From NCBI GenBank assembly GCA_031382215.1, contig JANMYQ010000268.1, forward strand, positions 8,005 to 72,004: a stretch of 64,000 nucleotides of DNA, in the 5' to 3' direction. The position numbers were made by a program, and so were the translations under genes. The DNA is from LGRD01 sp031382215 (GTDB lineage: Bacteria; Pseudomonadota; Gammaproteobacteria; Burkholderiales; Burkholderiaceae_C). The notes beneath the pieces are model-generated. The model was not told the DNA's origin, did no database searches, and worked only from the letters and a program-made list of their open reading frames with translations. Positions 1 through 8,517 of this stretch are shown piece by piece (position 1 is the stretch's first letter; every line of letters starts with the position of its first letter).

Positions 1-2
1 TG

Positions 3-233
3 CCCAACCCGGGCTGGCTGGTGCCCGGCACGCCGGGCGAAGGTCAACAGCGCTTCGGCCTGGCGCTGCTCAGTTCACACCCTTTCGTGCTGATTCCAAG
101 TGCCGTCTCGGCCCATTCATGGAACCTGCTTTTCAACCCCGAAATGGCCCGCGGCCGCTACACCCTGCGCGAGCAACAACCGCTGGTGATCGACACACGA
201 CTCCATCCGCCGGCCGGCGGGGTCGCTGCGTAG
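3..233 (+). CDS. RES domain protein, C-terminal part (5' end outside window)
   Basis: Only the last 76 codons are visible; the frame is open to the window edge and ends at TAG 231-233. The segment reads like the C-terminus of a RES-domain protein: a stretch ending in LIPSAVSAHSWNLLFNP followed by a short tail ending in VIDTRLHPP matches the family pattern of a VPSAV core, an N-x-L-x-N-P motif and a terminal FDxRL-like strand. RES proteins are NAD+-degrading toxins normally paired with an upstream Xre/MbcA-like antitoxin, which would lie outside this window. A second, complete RES gene with its antitoxin lies at 56702-57616. The family is inferred from a short motif only, so the call is moderate. 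Confidence 0.6.
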   Translation, partial: PNPGWLVPGTPGEGQQRFGLALLSSHPFVLIPSAVSAHSWNLLFNPEMARGRYTLREQQPLVIDTRLHPPAGGVAA

Positions 234-242
234 CCGCGCCAC

Positions 243-248
243 CTACAA
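243..248 (+). promoter_or_regulatory. possible -10 box of ribBA (TACAAT)
   Basis: TACAAT lies eight bases before the ribBA ATG at 256. A start of transcription 6-8 bases downstream would make the message leaderless or nearly so, and there is no Shine-Dalgarno-like purine run before the ATG. No convincing -35 box is seen at the expected distance, so this is weak. No FMN riboswitch fits in the 22-base gap. Confidence 0.25.
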
Positions 249-255
249 TTCCGCC

Positions 256-1416
256 ATGCCGATTGCTCCCATTCCCGAACTGATCGCCGAACTCGCCGCC
301 GGCCGCATGGTGATCCTCGTCGACGAGGAAGACCGCGAAAACGAAGGCGACCTGGTGCTGGCGGCCGAACACGTCACGCCCGCCGCGATCAACTTCATGG
401 CCCGCTTCGGGCGCGGCCTCATCTGCCTGACACTCACGCGCGAGCGCTGCGAACGCCTGCGCCTGCCGCCGATGGCCACTCGCAACGGCACCAAACACGG
501 CACCGCGTTCACCGTGTCGATCGAAGCGGCCGAAGGTGTCAGCACCGGCATCTCGGCGGCCGACCGCGCGCGCACGGTGCAAGCTGCGGTCGCGCGCGAC
601 GCTCAAGCCGGCGACCTGGTGCAGCCCGGCCACATCTTCCCGCTGCAGGCGCAAGACGGCGGCGTGTTGATGCGCGCCGGCCACACCGAAGCCGGCTGCG
701 ACCTGGCCGGCATGGCCGGCCTGGCGCCCGCCGCGGTGATCTGCGAGATCATGAAAGATGACGGCACGATGGCGCGCCTGCCCGACCTGGTGGAATTTGC
801 GCAGACGCACGGCCTCAAGATCGGCACGATCGCCGCGCTGATCGAATACCGCAGCCGCAACGAAACCCTGATCGAACGCGCCGGCCAGCGCAAGCTGACC
901 ACCGCGCAAGGCGAGTTCGACTGCACCGCCTTCCGCGACCGCACCGGCGGCCTGCACCTGGCTCTGACCCGCGGCAGCTGGACGGCAGCCGACGAAGTGC
1001 TGGTGCGCGTGCACGAACCGCTATCGGTAATGGACTTGCTCGACACCGGCCCCTGCGGCCATTCGTGGCCCCTGCCCAAGGCACTGGCCGCGCTGCAGGC
1101 CAGCCCGCGCGGCGCTGCGGTGCTGCTCAATTGCGGTGAAGACGTGGCCGCGCTGGTACCGCAATTCCGTGCGCGCGAAACCGGCACGGCCTTCGACGCC
1201 ACACGGCCGCGCGGCCAGATGGATCTGCGCACCTACGGGATCGGCGCGCAGATCCTGCGCGAATTGGGCATCGCCCGTATGAAGTTGCTCGGCAGCCCGC
1301 GGCGCATGCCCAGCATGGTGGGTTATGGGCTCGAAGTGACCGGCTTCCTGGCCCCGGACAGTGTGCCGGCCGCTTCCCAGGCCGTTCCCCCGGCCGCCGC
1401 GCTGCGCTCGGTCTGA
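256..1416 (+). CDS. ribBA: 3,4-dihydroxy-2-butanone 4-phosphate synthase with degenerate GTP cyclohydrolase II domain
   Basis: A 386-residue RibBA-type protein of riboflavin biosynthesis. The N-terminal RibB half (about residues 1-205) converts ribulose 5-phosphate into the four-carbon riboflavin precursor and shows the acidic signature DEEDRENEGDL, the GHIFPL strand and HTEAGCDLAGMAG. The C-terminal half aligns by position with GTP cyclohydrolase II but the zinc-binding run expected after VRVHE (three cysteines around GSLRCDCG) is replaced by PLSVMDLLDTGPCGHSWPL. That half therefore probably has no cyclohydrolase activity and a separate ribA should exist elsewhere. The ATG at 256 is the first in frame. 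ribH follows after 24 bases, consistent with an operon. Confidence 0.93.
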   Translation: MPIAPIPELIAELAAGRMVILVDEEDRENEGDLVLAAEHVTPAAINFMARFGRGLICLTLTRERCERLRLPPMATRNGTKHGTAFTVSIEAAEGVSTGISAADRARTVQAAVARDAQAGDLVQPGHIFPLQAQDGGVLMRAGHTEAGCDLAGMAGLAPAAVICEIMKDDGTMARLPDLVEFAQTHGLKIGTIAALIEYRSRNETLIERAGQRKLTTAQGEFDCTAFRDRTGGLHLALTRGSWTAADEVLVRVHEPLSVMDLLDTGPCGHSWPLPKALAALQASPRGAAVLLNCGEDVAALVPQFRARETGTAFDATRPRGQMDLRTYGIGAQILRELGIARMKLLGSPRRMPSMVGYGLEVTGFLAPDSVPAASQAVPPAAALRSV

Positions 1417-1440
1417 CGCCGGAACGACAAGGACCCACGC

Positions 1441-1905
1441 ATGCAGGACGCCGACAAAGGCCAAGCCACCCCGCTCGATGGCCGTGACCTGCGCATCGCC
1501 ATCGTGCAGGCGCGCTTCAACGCCGCCGTGACCGACAAACTGGCGCAGAGTTGCCTGGCGGAGCTGCACGCGCTGGGTGTGGAGGCCAAGCACATCAAGC
1601 ACGTCAGCGTGCCGGGCGCGCTCGAAGTGCCGCTTGCGCTGGCCGTGCTGGCCGACACCGACGACTACGACGCGCTGGTGGCGCTGGGCTGCATCATCCG
1701 CGGCGAGACCTACCACTTCGAACTGGTGGCCAACGAAAGCGGCGCCGGCGTGATGCGCGTGTCGCTCAAGCACCAAGTGCCGATCGCCAACGCCATCCTG
1801 ACGGTCGAGAACGAGGCCCCGGCCGGGGCCCGCGCCGAAGACAAAGGGCGCGACGCGGCGCGTGTGGCCGTCGAGATGGCCAACCTGATGGAAGACCTCA
1901 CGTGA
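1441..1905 (+). CDS. ribH: 6,7-dimethyl-8-ribityllumazine synthase
   Basis: A 154-residue lumazine synthase, the usual length of the family. It condenses 5-amino-6-ribitylaminouracil with the butanone phosphate made by RibB. Diagnostic segments are IVQARFN near the N-terminus, VPGALEVPLA, ALGCIIRGETYHFE and the VPIANAILTVEN strand that in the family is followed by the catalytic region. It lies directly downstream of ribBA, and its stop codon overlaps the GTG start of nusB, so the three genes are likely co-transcribed and translationally coupled. Cytoplasmic, forming hollow oligomers in known relatives. Confidence 0.96.
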   Translation: MQDADKGQATPLDGRDLRIAIVQARFNAAVTDKLAQSCLAELHALGVEAKHIKHVSVPGALEVPLALAVLADTDDYDALVALGCIIRGETYHFELVANESGAGVMRVSLKHQVPIANAILTVENEAPAGARAEDKGRDAARVAVEMANLMEDLT

Positions 1906-2396
1906 GTGACGAGCCGGTCAAGGCCGCATCTGCACGCAAGCGCTCCCCGTCCAAATCGACCCGACGCCGCTCGCGCGAGTTTGCGCTGCAGGGGCTGTAC
2001 GAATGGCTGGTCTCGGCCGCGCCGGCTGCAAACATTGCCGCCCACATGCGCGAGCAGGACGGCTTCGACAAATGCGACGCCGCGCATTTCGACGCGCTGC
2101 TGCTCGGCTGCATCACCGAAGCGGCTGACATCGACGCGGTGCTCACCCGCCACGTTGACCGCAAGACCACGCTGCTGTCGCCGGTGGAACACGGCGTGCT
2201 GATGATCGGCGTGTACGAGCTGACGCACTGCATCGACATTCCGTACAAGGTCGCGATCAACGAGGCGGTGGAGCTGGCCAAGAGCTTCGGCGGCACCGAT
2301 GGCCACAAGTACGTGAACGGCGTGCTCGACAAGGCTGCCTCGACCTTGCGCACGGTCGAAGTGGATGCAGCCCGCGCGGCTCGCGCCCGCGCCTGA
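1902..2396 (+). CDS. nusB: transcription antitermination protein NusB
   Basis: A 164-residue protein starting at GTG 1902, which overlaps the ribH stop by four bases (GTGA). NusB binds boxA RNA together with ribosomal protein S10 (NusE) and supports rRNA antitermination. The all-helical family core is visible: RRRSREFALQGLYEW at the start, then DAVLTRHVDRKTTLLSPVEHGVLMIGVYEL, PYKVAINEAVELAKSFGGTDGHKYVNGVLDK. A basic, Ser/Lys-rich N-terminal extension of about 20 residues precedes the core, common in Burkholderiales. The ribBA-ribH-nusB order is conserved in betaproteobacteria. Confidence 0.95.
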   Translation: MSDEPVKAASARKRSPSKSTRRRSREFALQGLYEWLVSAAPAANIAAHMREQDGFDKCDAAHFDALLLGCITEAADIDAVLTRHVDRKTTLLSPVEHGVLMIGVYELTHCIDIPYKVAINEAVELAKSFGGTDGHKYVNGVLDKAASTLRTVEVDAARAARARA

Positions 2397-2409
2397 CCCG
2401 ATGCGCGCG

Positions 2410-2433
2410 ATGAAACCGGCCTCGTGTCTGGCC
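2410..2433 (+). repeat. imperfect copy of the aminotransferase start region
   Basis: The 24 bases from 2410 closely resemble the 24 bases from 2478, the start of the next gene, differing at a few positions. The copies are 68 bases apart and in different reading frames, so the upstream ATG does not lead into the aminotransferase. The stretch between them is a run of GATC/CCGAT-rich short repeats. It looks like a local duplication of the gene start. Confidence 0.5.
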
Positions 2434-2477
2434 CGATTGGCCCGGACCGGATCAACCCGATCGACCCGATCCGAACG

Positions 2478-3659
2478 ATGAAACTGGCCTCGCGCCTGGC
2501 GCACATCGAGCCTTTCCACGTGATGGAGGTCGCCAAGGCGGCCGCGCAGATCGCGCGCAGCCCGGCCTGCGTCGACTCGCCGATGGTGTTCCTGAACATC
2601 GGCGAACCCGACTTCACCGCGCCCGCACCGGTGCAGCGCGCCGCCGAACGCGCGCTGGCCACCGGCCGCACGCAATACACCGACGCGACCGGCCTGCCGC
2701 AACTGCGCGAACGCATCAGCCAGTGGTACGCACAACGCTTCGGGCTCGACGTGGCGCCGGGCCGCATCGTGATCACTGCCGGCGCCTCGGCCGCGCTGCA
2801 ACTGGCCTGCCTGGCGTTGGTGGACCGCGGCGACGAGGTGCTGCTGCCCGACCCCAGCTACCCGTGCAACCGCCACTTCGTCGCCGCCGCCGAAGGCGTG
2901 CCGGTGCTGCTGCCGGCGTCGGCCGAACAACGCTTCCAGCTCAGCGCCGCGGGGGTCGAAGCGGCGTGGGGCCCGCACACGCGCGGCGTGCTGCTGGCTT
3001 CGCCGTCCAACCCGACTGGCACGTCGATCGCGCCCGACGAGATGGCCCGCATCGTCAAGGCGGTGCGCGCGCGCGGTGGCTTCACGATGGTCGACGAGAT
3101 CTATCTCGGCCTGAGCTTCGACGAACAGTACGGCCACAGCGCGCTGATGCACGGCGTGGGCCATGGCGACGATGTGATCTCGATCAACAGCTTCTCCAAG
3201 TACTTCAGCATGACCGGCTGGCGGCTCGGCTGGCTGGTGTTGCCCGAAGCGCTGGTGCCGGCGGTCGAGAAGCTGGCGCAGAACCTGTACATCTGCGCGT
3301 CGTCGGTGGCGCAGCATGCGGCGCTGGCGTGTTTCGAGCCGGAGTCGATCACCGAATACGAACGGCGCCGGGAACAGTTCCGGGCCCGGCGCGACTTTCT
3401 GGTGCCCGCGCTGAACCAACTGGGCTTGAACGTGCCGGTGCCACCCGACGGCGCCTTCTACGCCTGGGCCGACTGCAGCCAACACGCCGCCGGCAGCTGG
3501 GATTTTTGTTTCGAGATGATGCGTCGCGCTCATGTGGCGATGACCCCAGGGCGCGACTTCGGGCCGCACCGCGGCGAGCAGTTCATCCGCCTGTCCTACG
3601 CCAGTTCGATGGAGCAATTGCACATTGCGGTGGAGCGCCTGCGCGGCGTGCTGCGCTGA
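2478..3659 (+). CDS. pyridoxal phosphate-dependent aminotransferase, class I/II
   Basis: A 393-residue fold-type I aminotransferase. The PLP-binding lysine is in SINSFSKYFSMTGWRLGW (Lys about 241); other family marks are the GEPDF segment, ITAGASAALQLA, LLPDPSYPCNRHF, SPSNPTGT with the conserved Asn, the VDEIY aspartate region and the carboxylate-binding arginine in the FIRLSYASS tail. ATG 2478 is preferred over a GTG at 2424 because the family normally begins with a short helix such as LASRLAHIEPFHVMEV; the upstream extension is low-complexity. Substrate cannot be read from sequence; relatives act on alanine, aspartate or related amino acids. It follows nusB in the same direction and may be in the same operon. 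Confidence 0.88.
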   Translation: MKLASRLAHIEPFHVMEVAKAAAQIARSPACVDSPMVFLNIGEPDFTAPAPVQRAAERALATGRTQYTDATGLPQLRERISQWYAQRFGLDVAPGRIVITAGASAALQLACLALVDRGDEVLLPDPSYPCNRHFVAAAEGVPVLLPASAEQRFQLSAAGVEAAWGPHTRGVLLASPSNPTGTSIAPDEMARIVKAVRARGGFTMVDEIYLGLSFDEQYGHSALMHGVGHGDDVISINSFSKYFSMTGWRLGWLVLPEALVPAVEKLAQNLYICASSVAQHAALACFEPESITEYERRREQFRARRDFLVPALNQLGLNVPVPPDGAFYAWADCSQHAAGSWDFCFEMMRRAHVAMTPGRDFGPHRGEQFIRLSYASSMEQLHIAVERLRGVLR

Positions 3660-3783
3660 GCCCGCCCTTGGCCCGGCGTCAGCGCGCGCAGCGCGGGATA
3701 ATGCCGCAAGCGGGACGCAAGCCCGCGGCGCATTGTGAAATTTTGCACGCTCTGCCGCACACCCGCTCGACTAAGCTCGCCCA

Positions 3784-5619
3784 GTGACCTCTTTTCGCTC
3801 CTCCACCTCGCCCGGTCCACTGATCCCCGACACGCAGCCCGGCAGCCTGCCGAGCCAGCCCGACGTCGGCCTGTGGTCAGACTCCGATGTCGGGTTGCCG
3901 CAGGGCCCCGCCACGGCCTTTGTCACCAACCAGGCGAGTGCCTCGGAGACCGAGATGCCCACGATCGGGCACATCGGCCGCTATGCGTTGAAATACCGCA
4001 TCGGCGCGGGCGGCCTGGGCACGGTGTACGCGGCGCACGACCCGCTGCTGTCGCGCCTGGTGGCCATCAAGACCCTGAGCCTGGAACTCTCGGCCGACGA
4101 GCGCGAGTCGTTCAACACCTTGTTCCTCGATGAAGCGCGCGCGGCGGGCGGCCTGAGCCACCCGCACATCGTGACGGTGTTCGATGCCGGCGTGAGCGAC
4201 AACAGCGCCTACATCGCGATGGAAATGCTCAAGGGCCGCGACCTGCGCCAACTGCGCCAGGAAGGCTGGCGGCCGAGCCCGGCGCAGGCCGCACTGATCG
4301 TGCGGCGCGTGGCCGACGCGCTGGCCTACGCGCACAGCAAGGGTGTGGTTCACCGCGACATCAAGCCGGCCAACATCTTCATGGTCGGCCGCACCCAGCC
4401 GAGGGTGCTCGACTTCGGCATCGCGCGGGTGGCGCACCGGCATGACATCGGCTCGGCCGGCGACATCGCAGCCGGCTCACCCTACTACATGGCCCCCGAG
4501 CAGGCGCGCCACCAGACGGTGGACCGGCGCGCCGACGTGTTTTCGCTCGGCGTGGTGCTGTACGAGCTGCTGGCCGACCGCAAGCCCTTCCGCGGCGCCA
4601 CGCTCACCGAGATCACCAACGCGGTGCTGACGCACGAACCGCCGCTGGCCTGCGAGGTCGACCGCAAGGTGCCGCTCGGGCTGGCCGAGATCGCATCGCG
4701 CGCGATGCTGAAAGACCCCGAGCAGCGTTACCGCTCGGCGCGTGCCTTCTCGCGCGACCTGCGCCACTGGCTGGACGACAACTCCGCCACCCAGGACGGC
4801 GAGGTGCCGGTGCCGACTGGCGCGAAGTCGCGCCGCAAATGGGTGACGGGCGCCTTGGCCGGCGTGGCGGTCGGCGGTGTGTTGCTGGCGGTGGCGCTCG
4901 CGCCGCGCCAGAAAGCAGCGCCGCCGGCCACGCCGCCTTCAGCCGTCGAAACACCCGAGCGTGCCGCCGCGCCGCCAGCGCGGCCTGCGGTCGCCACCAC
5001 AGCGCCGCAGGCCGTGGTTGCCGCGGCGCCGGCGGCTCCTGCTCGTGCTCTTCCATCGGCGTCGGCACCGGTGGCCGCCGCCACCGCCCCGCCACCAGCA
5101 ACCACAGTTGCCGCAACGCCGCCAGGCCCGCCCGCCGCGGCCACGCCCGTCGCGCCACCAGTCGCTGCCCCACCGGCCGCCGCAGCGCCGAAAAAGCCCC
5201 CCGCAGCGCCCGCCCAAGCGGTGGGCAGCAGCAAGCCCGCGCCGGAAAAGGCTGCCCCTGCCAAGCCCGCACCCGCCAAAGCAACGGCCGTGGCCAAGGC
5301 GCCCCCGCCTGCTCCCAAGCGGGCTGCCGCCGAAGTGCGCGAACCCGATTCCAGGGCCACTGCCGCAGCCGCCGTGGCCGCTGCGCCCGCCCCGGTGGCC
5401 GCCAAGACGACCGGCACGCTCAGAATTGCCGTCAGCCCATGGGGCCAGGTCGAGGTCGACGGTGTACCCGCCGGCACCACACCTCCGCTCAACGAACTGA
5501 CCCTGCCCGAAGGCAAGCACCAGATCATCATCCGCAACGGCGACTTCCCGCCGTTCCGCGCCACGGTCACCGTGAACCCCGGGCAGGCCGTCTCCCTCAA
5601 GCACAAGTTCGGATCATGA
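3784..5619 (+). CDS. membrane Ser/Thr protein kinase with C-terminal PEGA domain
   Basis: A 611-residue Hanks-type kinase starting at GTG 3784. The kinase domain spans about residues 65-330: glycine loop IGAGGLGTVY, VAIK lysine, catalytic loop HRDIKPAN (about 190), DFGIAR (about 210) and an APE-like MAPEQA segment. A single membrane helix (about 353-375) follows, then a roughly 160-residue Ala/Pro-rich linker with Lys, and a PEGA domain at about 545-611 (VEVDGVPAGTTPP, ending in KHKF). The topology places the kinase in the cytoplasm and PEGA in the periplasm, fitting transmembrane signalling. The stop overlaps the start of a small lipoprotein gene by four bases, so the two probably work together. 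Similar kinase-lipoprotein pairs occur near type VI secretion genes, but none are in this window. Confidence 0.9.
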   Translation: MTSFRSSTSPGPLIPDTQPGSLPSQPDVGLWSDSDVGLPQGPATAFVTNQASASETEMPTIGHIGRYALKYRIGAGGLGTVYAAHDPLLSRLVAIKTLSLELSADERESFNTLFLDEARAAGGLSHPHIVTVFDAGVSDNSAYIAMEMLKGRDLRQLRQEGWRPSPAQAALIVRRVADALAYAHSKGVVHRDIKPANIFMVGRTQPRVLDFGIARVAHRHDIGSAGDIAAGSPYYMAPEQARHQTVDRRADVFSLGVVLYELLADRKPFRGATLTEITNAVLTHEPPLACEVDRKVPLGLAEIASRAMLKDPEQRYRSARAFSRDLRHWLDDNSATQDGEVPVPTGAKSRRKWVTGALAGVAVGGVLLAVALAPRQKAAPPATPPSAVETPERAAAPPARPAVATTAPQAVVAAAPAAPARALPSASAPVAAATAPPPATTVAATPPGPPAAATPVAPPVAAPPAAAAPKKPPAAPAQAVGSSKPAPEKAAPAKPAPAKATAVAKAPPPAPKRAAAEVREPDSRATAAAAVAAAPAPVAAKTTGTLRIAVSPWGQVEVDGVPAGTTPPLNELTLPEGKHQIIIRNGDFPPFRATVTVNPGQAVSLKHKFGS

Positions 5620-6014
5620 TCCTTCGATTCCCTTTCGCCGCAACCGCAGCCGCAGCCACTGCCGGGCTGCTGAGCCTGCTTGCCGCCTGCGCCGACATGC
5701 AACCCGGCGTGGCCGAAGCGATGACGCGCCCGGCCGAACAGGCGCTGGTGGTGGGCCTGCGCGCCTACGACGACGCGAATTACCCCGAGGCCGAGAAGCA
5801 GCTGAAAGACGCGCTGCAAAAAGGCCTGCAGGCGTACAAGGACCGCGCGGCCGCGCACAAGCACCTGGCCTTCATCTACTGCACCAGCAACCGCAAGAAG
5901 GAATGCGAGGGGGCGTTTCGCGCCGCGCGGCAGGCCGACCCGAACTTTGCGCTCAGCAAGTCCGAAGCGGGCCACCCGCAGTGGGGCCTGGTGTTCAAGA
6001 ACACGCCCCCGTAA
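5616..6014 (+). CDS. small TPR lipoprotein (TssQ-like)
   Basis: A 132-residue lipoprotein whose ATG at 5616 overlaps the kinase stop codon (ATGA). The N-terminus is a hydrophobic signal with a lipobox ending LLAAC, so it should be lipidated and held at a membrane facing the periplasm. The mature part contains a tetratricopeptide-like helix pair: ALVVGLRAYDDANYPEAEKQLKDAL followed by AAAHKHLAFIYCTSNRKKECEGAFRAARQADP. The pattern resembles the TssQ family of lipoproteins associated with type VI secretion, but that name rests on memory of the family and is tentative. Its coupling to the kinase suggests it is a partner or sensor for the PEGA domain side. Confidence 0.75.
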   Translation: MILRFPFAATAAAATAGLLSLLAACADMQPGVAEAMTRPAEQALVVGLRAYDDANYPEAEKQLKDALQKGLQAYKDRAAAHKHLAFIYCTSNRKKECEGAFRAARQADPNFALSKSEAGHPQWGLVFKNTPP

Positions 6015-6042
6015 AGCGCTGCTGCGAGCTGCGCCTGACTCG

Positions 6043-6447
6043 ATGAGCGAGCCCGCCGTCTTCCGCTGGCCCCTGCGCGTCTACTGGGAAGACACCGACG
6101 CCGGTGGCGTGGTCTTCTACGCCAACTACCTGAAGTTCTTCGAACGCGCGCGCACCGAATGGCTGCGTTCGTTCGGCTATTCGCAAGAGGCCTTGCGCCA
6201 TGACACCGGCGCGATCTTCATCGTCACCGATACTTCGCTGCGGTATGTGCGCCCGGCTCGGCTGGACGACAACATCGAAGTGACCGTGGAACTGGGCCGC
6301 CGCACCTACACGCGCATGATCTTTGCTCAGCAAGCGTGGCGCGGTGCAGAGTTGCTGGCAGAAGGCAGCATCGGCGTGGCCTGCGTGCATGCGGGAACTT
6401 TCAAGCCGCGTGCCATTCCCAACGACCTGTTGAAAAGCATCGGATGA
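6043..6447 (+). CDS. ybgC: acyl-CoA thioesterase of the tol-pal cluster
   Basis: A 134-residue hot-dog fold thioesterase. The signature RVYWEDTDAGGVVFYANYLKFFERARTEWLR carries the catalytic aspartate of the YbgC/4-hydroxybenzoyl-CoA thioesterase family; the TRMIFAQQAWR strand is also conserved. YbgC hydrolyses acyl-CoA or acyl-ACP and is linked to phospholipid metabolism at the cell envelope. The start ATG 6043 puts the DTDAGG motif at the usual distance from the N-terminus. Its stop overlaps the tolQ start by four bases, the standard ybgC-tolQRA arrangement. Confidence 0.94.
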   Translation: MSEPAVFRWPLRVYWEDTDAGGVVFYANYLKFFERARTEWLRSFGYSQEALRHDTGAIFIVTDTSLRYVRPARLDDNIEVTVELGRRTYTRMIFAQQAWRGAELLAEGSIGVACVHAGTFKPRAIPNDLLKSIG

Positions 6448-7148
6448 ACAACCAGAACCTTTCGATCCTCTCGCTCGTCGTCCAGGCCAGCCTGGTGGTG
6501 CAACTCGTGATGGCCGGGCTGGTGCTTGCTTCTCTGGCGAGCTGGACGGTGATCTTCGGCAAGCTGTTCGGGCTGCGCAAGGTGCGCGCCGCGAACGAAG
6601 AATTCGAGCGCGAATTCTGGGCCGGCAAGAACCTGAACGACCTGTACAACGACGCCACCAAACGCACCGGCGGTGCGCCGATGGAGCGCATTTTCGCGAC
6701 TGGCATGCGCGAATTCCTGAAGCTGCGCGAACGCCGCGTGAGCGACGTGGGCGCGTTGCTCGACGGCGCGCGCCGCGCGATGCGTGCGAGCTTCCAGCGC
6801 GAGATGGACACGATCGAATCGAACCTGTCGTTCCTGGCCTCGGTCGGTTCGGTGTCGCCTTACGTGGGCCTGTTCGGCACGGTGTGGGGCATCATGCATG
6901 CGTTCGTCGGCCTGGCCAACATGACGCAGGTGACGCTGGCCACCGTGTCACCGGGGATTGGCGAGGCGATGGTGTCCACCGGGATCGTTCTGTTCGCGGC
7001 TATCCCGGCGGTGATTGCCTACAACCGTTTCGCGCGCGACATCGACCGCATCGCGATCCAGCTCGAGACCTTCATCGAAGAGTTCTCCAACATCCTGCAG
7101 CGCAATGCCGGCGTGCCGCCTGCGCCTCCTCCCGCGAACACGAGATAA
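6444..7148 (+). CDS. tolQ: Tol-Pal system inner-membrane protein TolQ
   Basis: A 234-residue MotA/TolQ/ExbB family protein. Three membrane helices are visible: one near residues 10-35 (LVVQASLVVQLVMAGLVLAS) and two C-terminal ones containing the family hallmark VGLFGTVWGIMHAFVGL and a VSPGIGEAMVSTGIVLFAAIPAVIAYN segment. TolQ with TolR forms a proton-driven motor that energises TolA for outer-membrane constriction during division. Start ATG 6444 overlaps the ybgC stop; tolR follows after two bases. Confidence 0.96.
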   Translation: MNNQNLSILSLVVQASLVVQLVMAGLVLASLASWTVIFGKLFGLRKVRAANEEFEREFWAGKNLNDLYNDATKRTGGAPMERIFATGMREFLKLRERRVSDVGALLDGARRAMRASFQREMDTIESNLSFLASVGSVSPYVGLFGTVWGIMHAFVGLANMTQVTLATVSPGIGEAMVSTGIVLFAAIPAVIAYNRFARDIDRIAIQLETFIEEFSNILQRNAGVPPAPPPANTR

Positions 7149-7150
7149 AC

Positions 7151-7579
<429 letters not shown>

Positions 7580-7592
7580 TCGGCGATTCGAC

Positions 7593-8459
7593 ATGAGCTC
7601 GGCTGCGCTGACCCGCGATGCCTTGATGCCGCGCCGCCCGGCCGGCATGGGCGCGGGCCTGGTGCTGGCGCTGCTGGCCCACGCGGTGCTGCTGGCGGCC
7701 CTGGCCTTCAGCGTGCGCTGGAACACCAGCAGCCCGGCGGGCGTGGAAGCCGAGCTGTGGGCCGCGGTGCCGCAGATCGCCGCGCCGCGTGCCGCTGCGC
7801 CCGAGCCGGTGCCGGTGCCCGTCGAGGTCAAGCCGCCACCACCGCCACCACCGGCGCCAGTCCCGAAAGCCGACCCCGCACCGGTACTCGACGCGCAGAT
7901 CGCGATCGAAAAGGCCAAGCGCGACGAAGAGAAAAAGCGCCTCGACGAGGAGAAGAAGCGCGAGGAGACCGAGAAGCGGGCCGAGAAGGAAAAGCGCGAC
8001 GCGATCAACCGTGATCAGGCCCAGGCCAAGGAAGAGATCGAGCGCAAGAAGAAGGAGGAAGCGGCCAAGCTGAAGCAGGAAGAGCAGAAGCTCGCGATCG
8101 CGCGTGAAGCCAATCTGAAACGCATCCTCGGCCAGGCCGGCGCCACGGGCGATGCCGGCTCGACCGGCACGGCTGCCAAGACCGCCGGCCCGTCCGCTGG
8201 TTACGCCGGCCGCATCCGCGCGCGCATCCAGCCCAACATCGTGTTCGGCGACAGCGTCAGCGGCAACCCGATGGCCACGGTCGAAGTGCGCCTCGCACCC
8301 GACGGCACGATCAACTCGAAGCGCCTGACCAAGAGCAGCGGCGTGAAGGCCTGGGACGACGCCGTGCTGCGCGCGATCGACAAGACCGAGGTCCTGCCGC
8401 GCGACACCGACGGCCGCGTGCCGCCGGTGATCGAGATCGACTTCAAGCCGTACGATTAG
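7593..8459 (+). CDS. tolA: cell envelope integrity protein TolA
   Basis: A 288-residue TolA. A short N-terminus leads to a membrane helix (about 20-42), then a proline-rich stretch (residues about 72-95), then a long charged coiled coil rich in Lys/Glu/Arg (about 105-178), and a C-terminal TonB/TolA-type domain beginning near YAGRIRARIQPNIVF and ending in VPPVIEIDFKPYD. It links the TolQR motor to TolB-Pal at the outer membrane. tolB and pal, which usually follow, are not here: the next gene is convergent and encoded on the opposite strand. Confidence 0.93.
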   Translation: MSSAALTRDALMPRRPAGMGAGLVLALLAHAVLLAALAFSVRWNTSSPAGVEAELWAAVPQIAAPRAAAPEPVPVPVEVKPPPPPPPAPVPKADPAPVLDAQIAIEKAKRDEEKKRLDEEKKREETEKRAEKEKRDAINRDQAQAKEEIERKKKEEAAKLKQEEQKLAIAREANLKRILGQAGATGDAGSTGTAAKTAGPSAGYAGRIRARIQPNIVFGDSVSGNPMATVEVRLAPDGTINSKRLTKSSGVKAWDDAVLRAIDKTEVLPRDTDGRVPPVIEIDFKPYD

Positions 8460-8517
8460 AGCGCGAGAGCGAAGGGCGAGGGGCCCCGCCGGGCCAGCGA
8501 CTGAGAGCGTCGCGCCG

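Noticed and set aside
234..255. FMN riboswitch before ribBA
   Set aside because: Only 22 bases separate ribBA from the preceding gene, far too short for the element, and no conserved RFN sequence is present.
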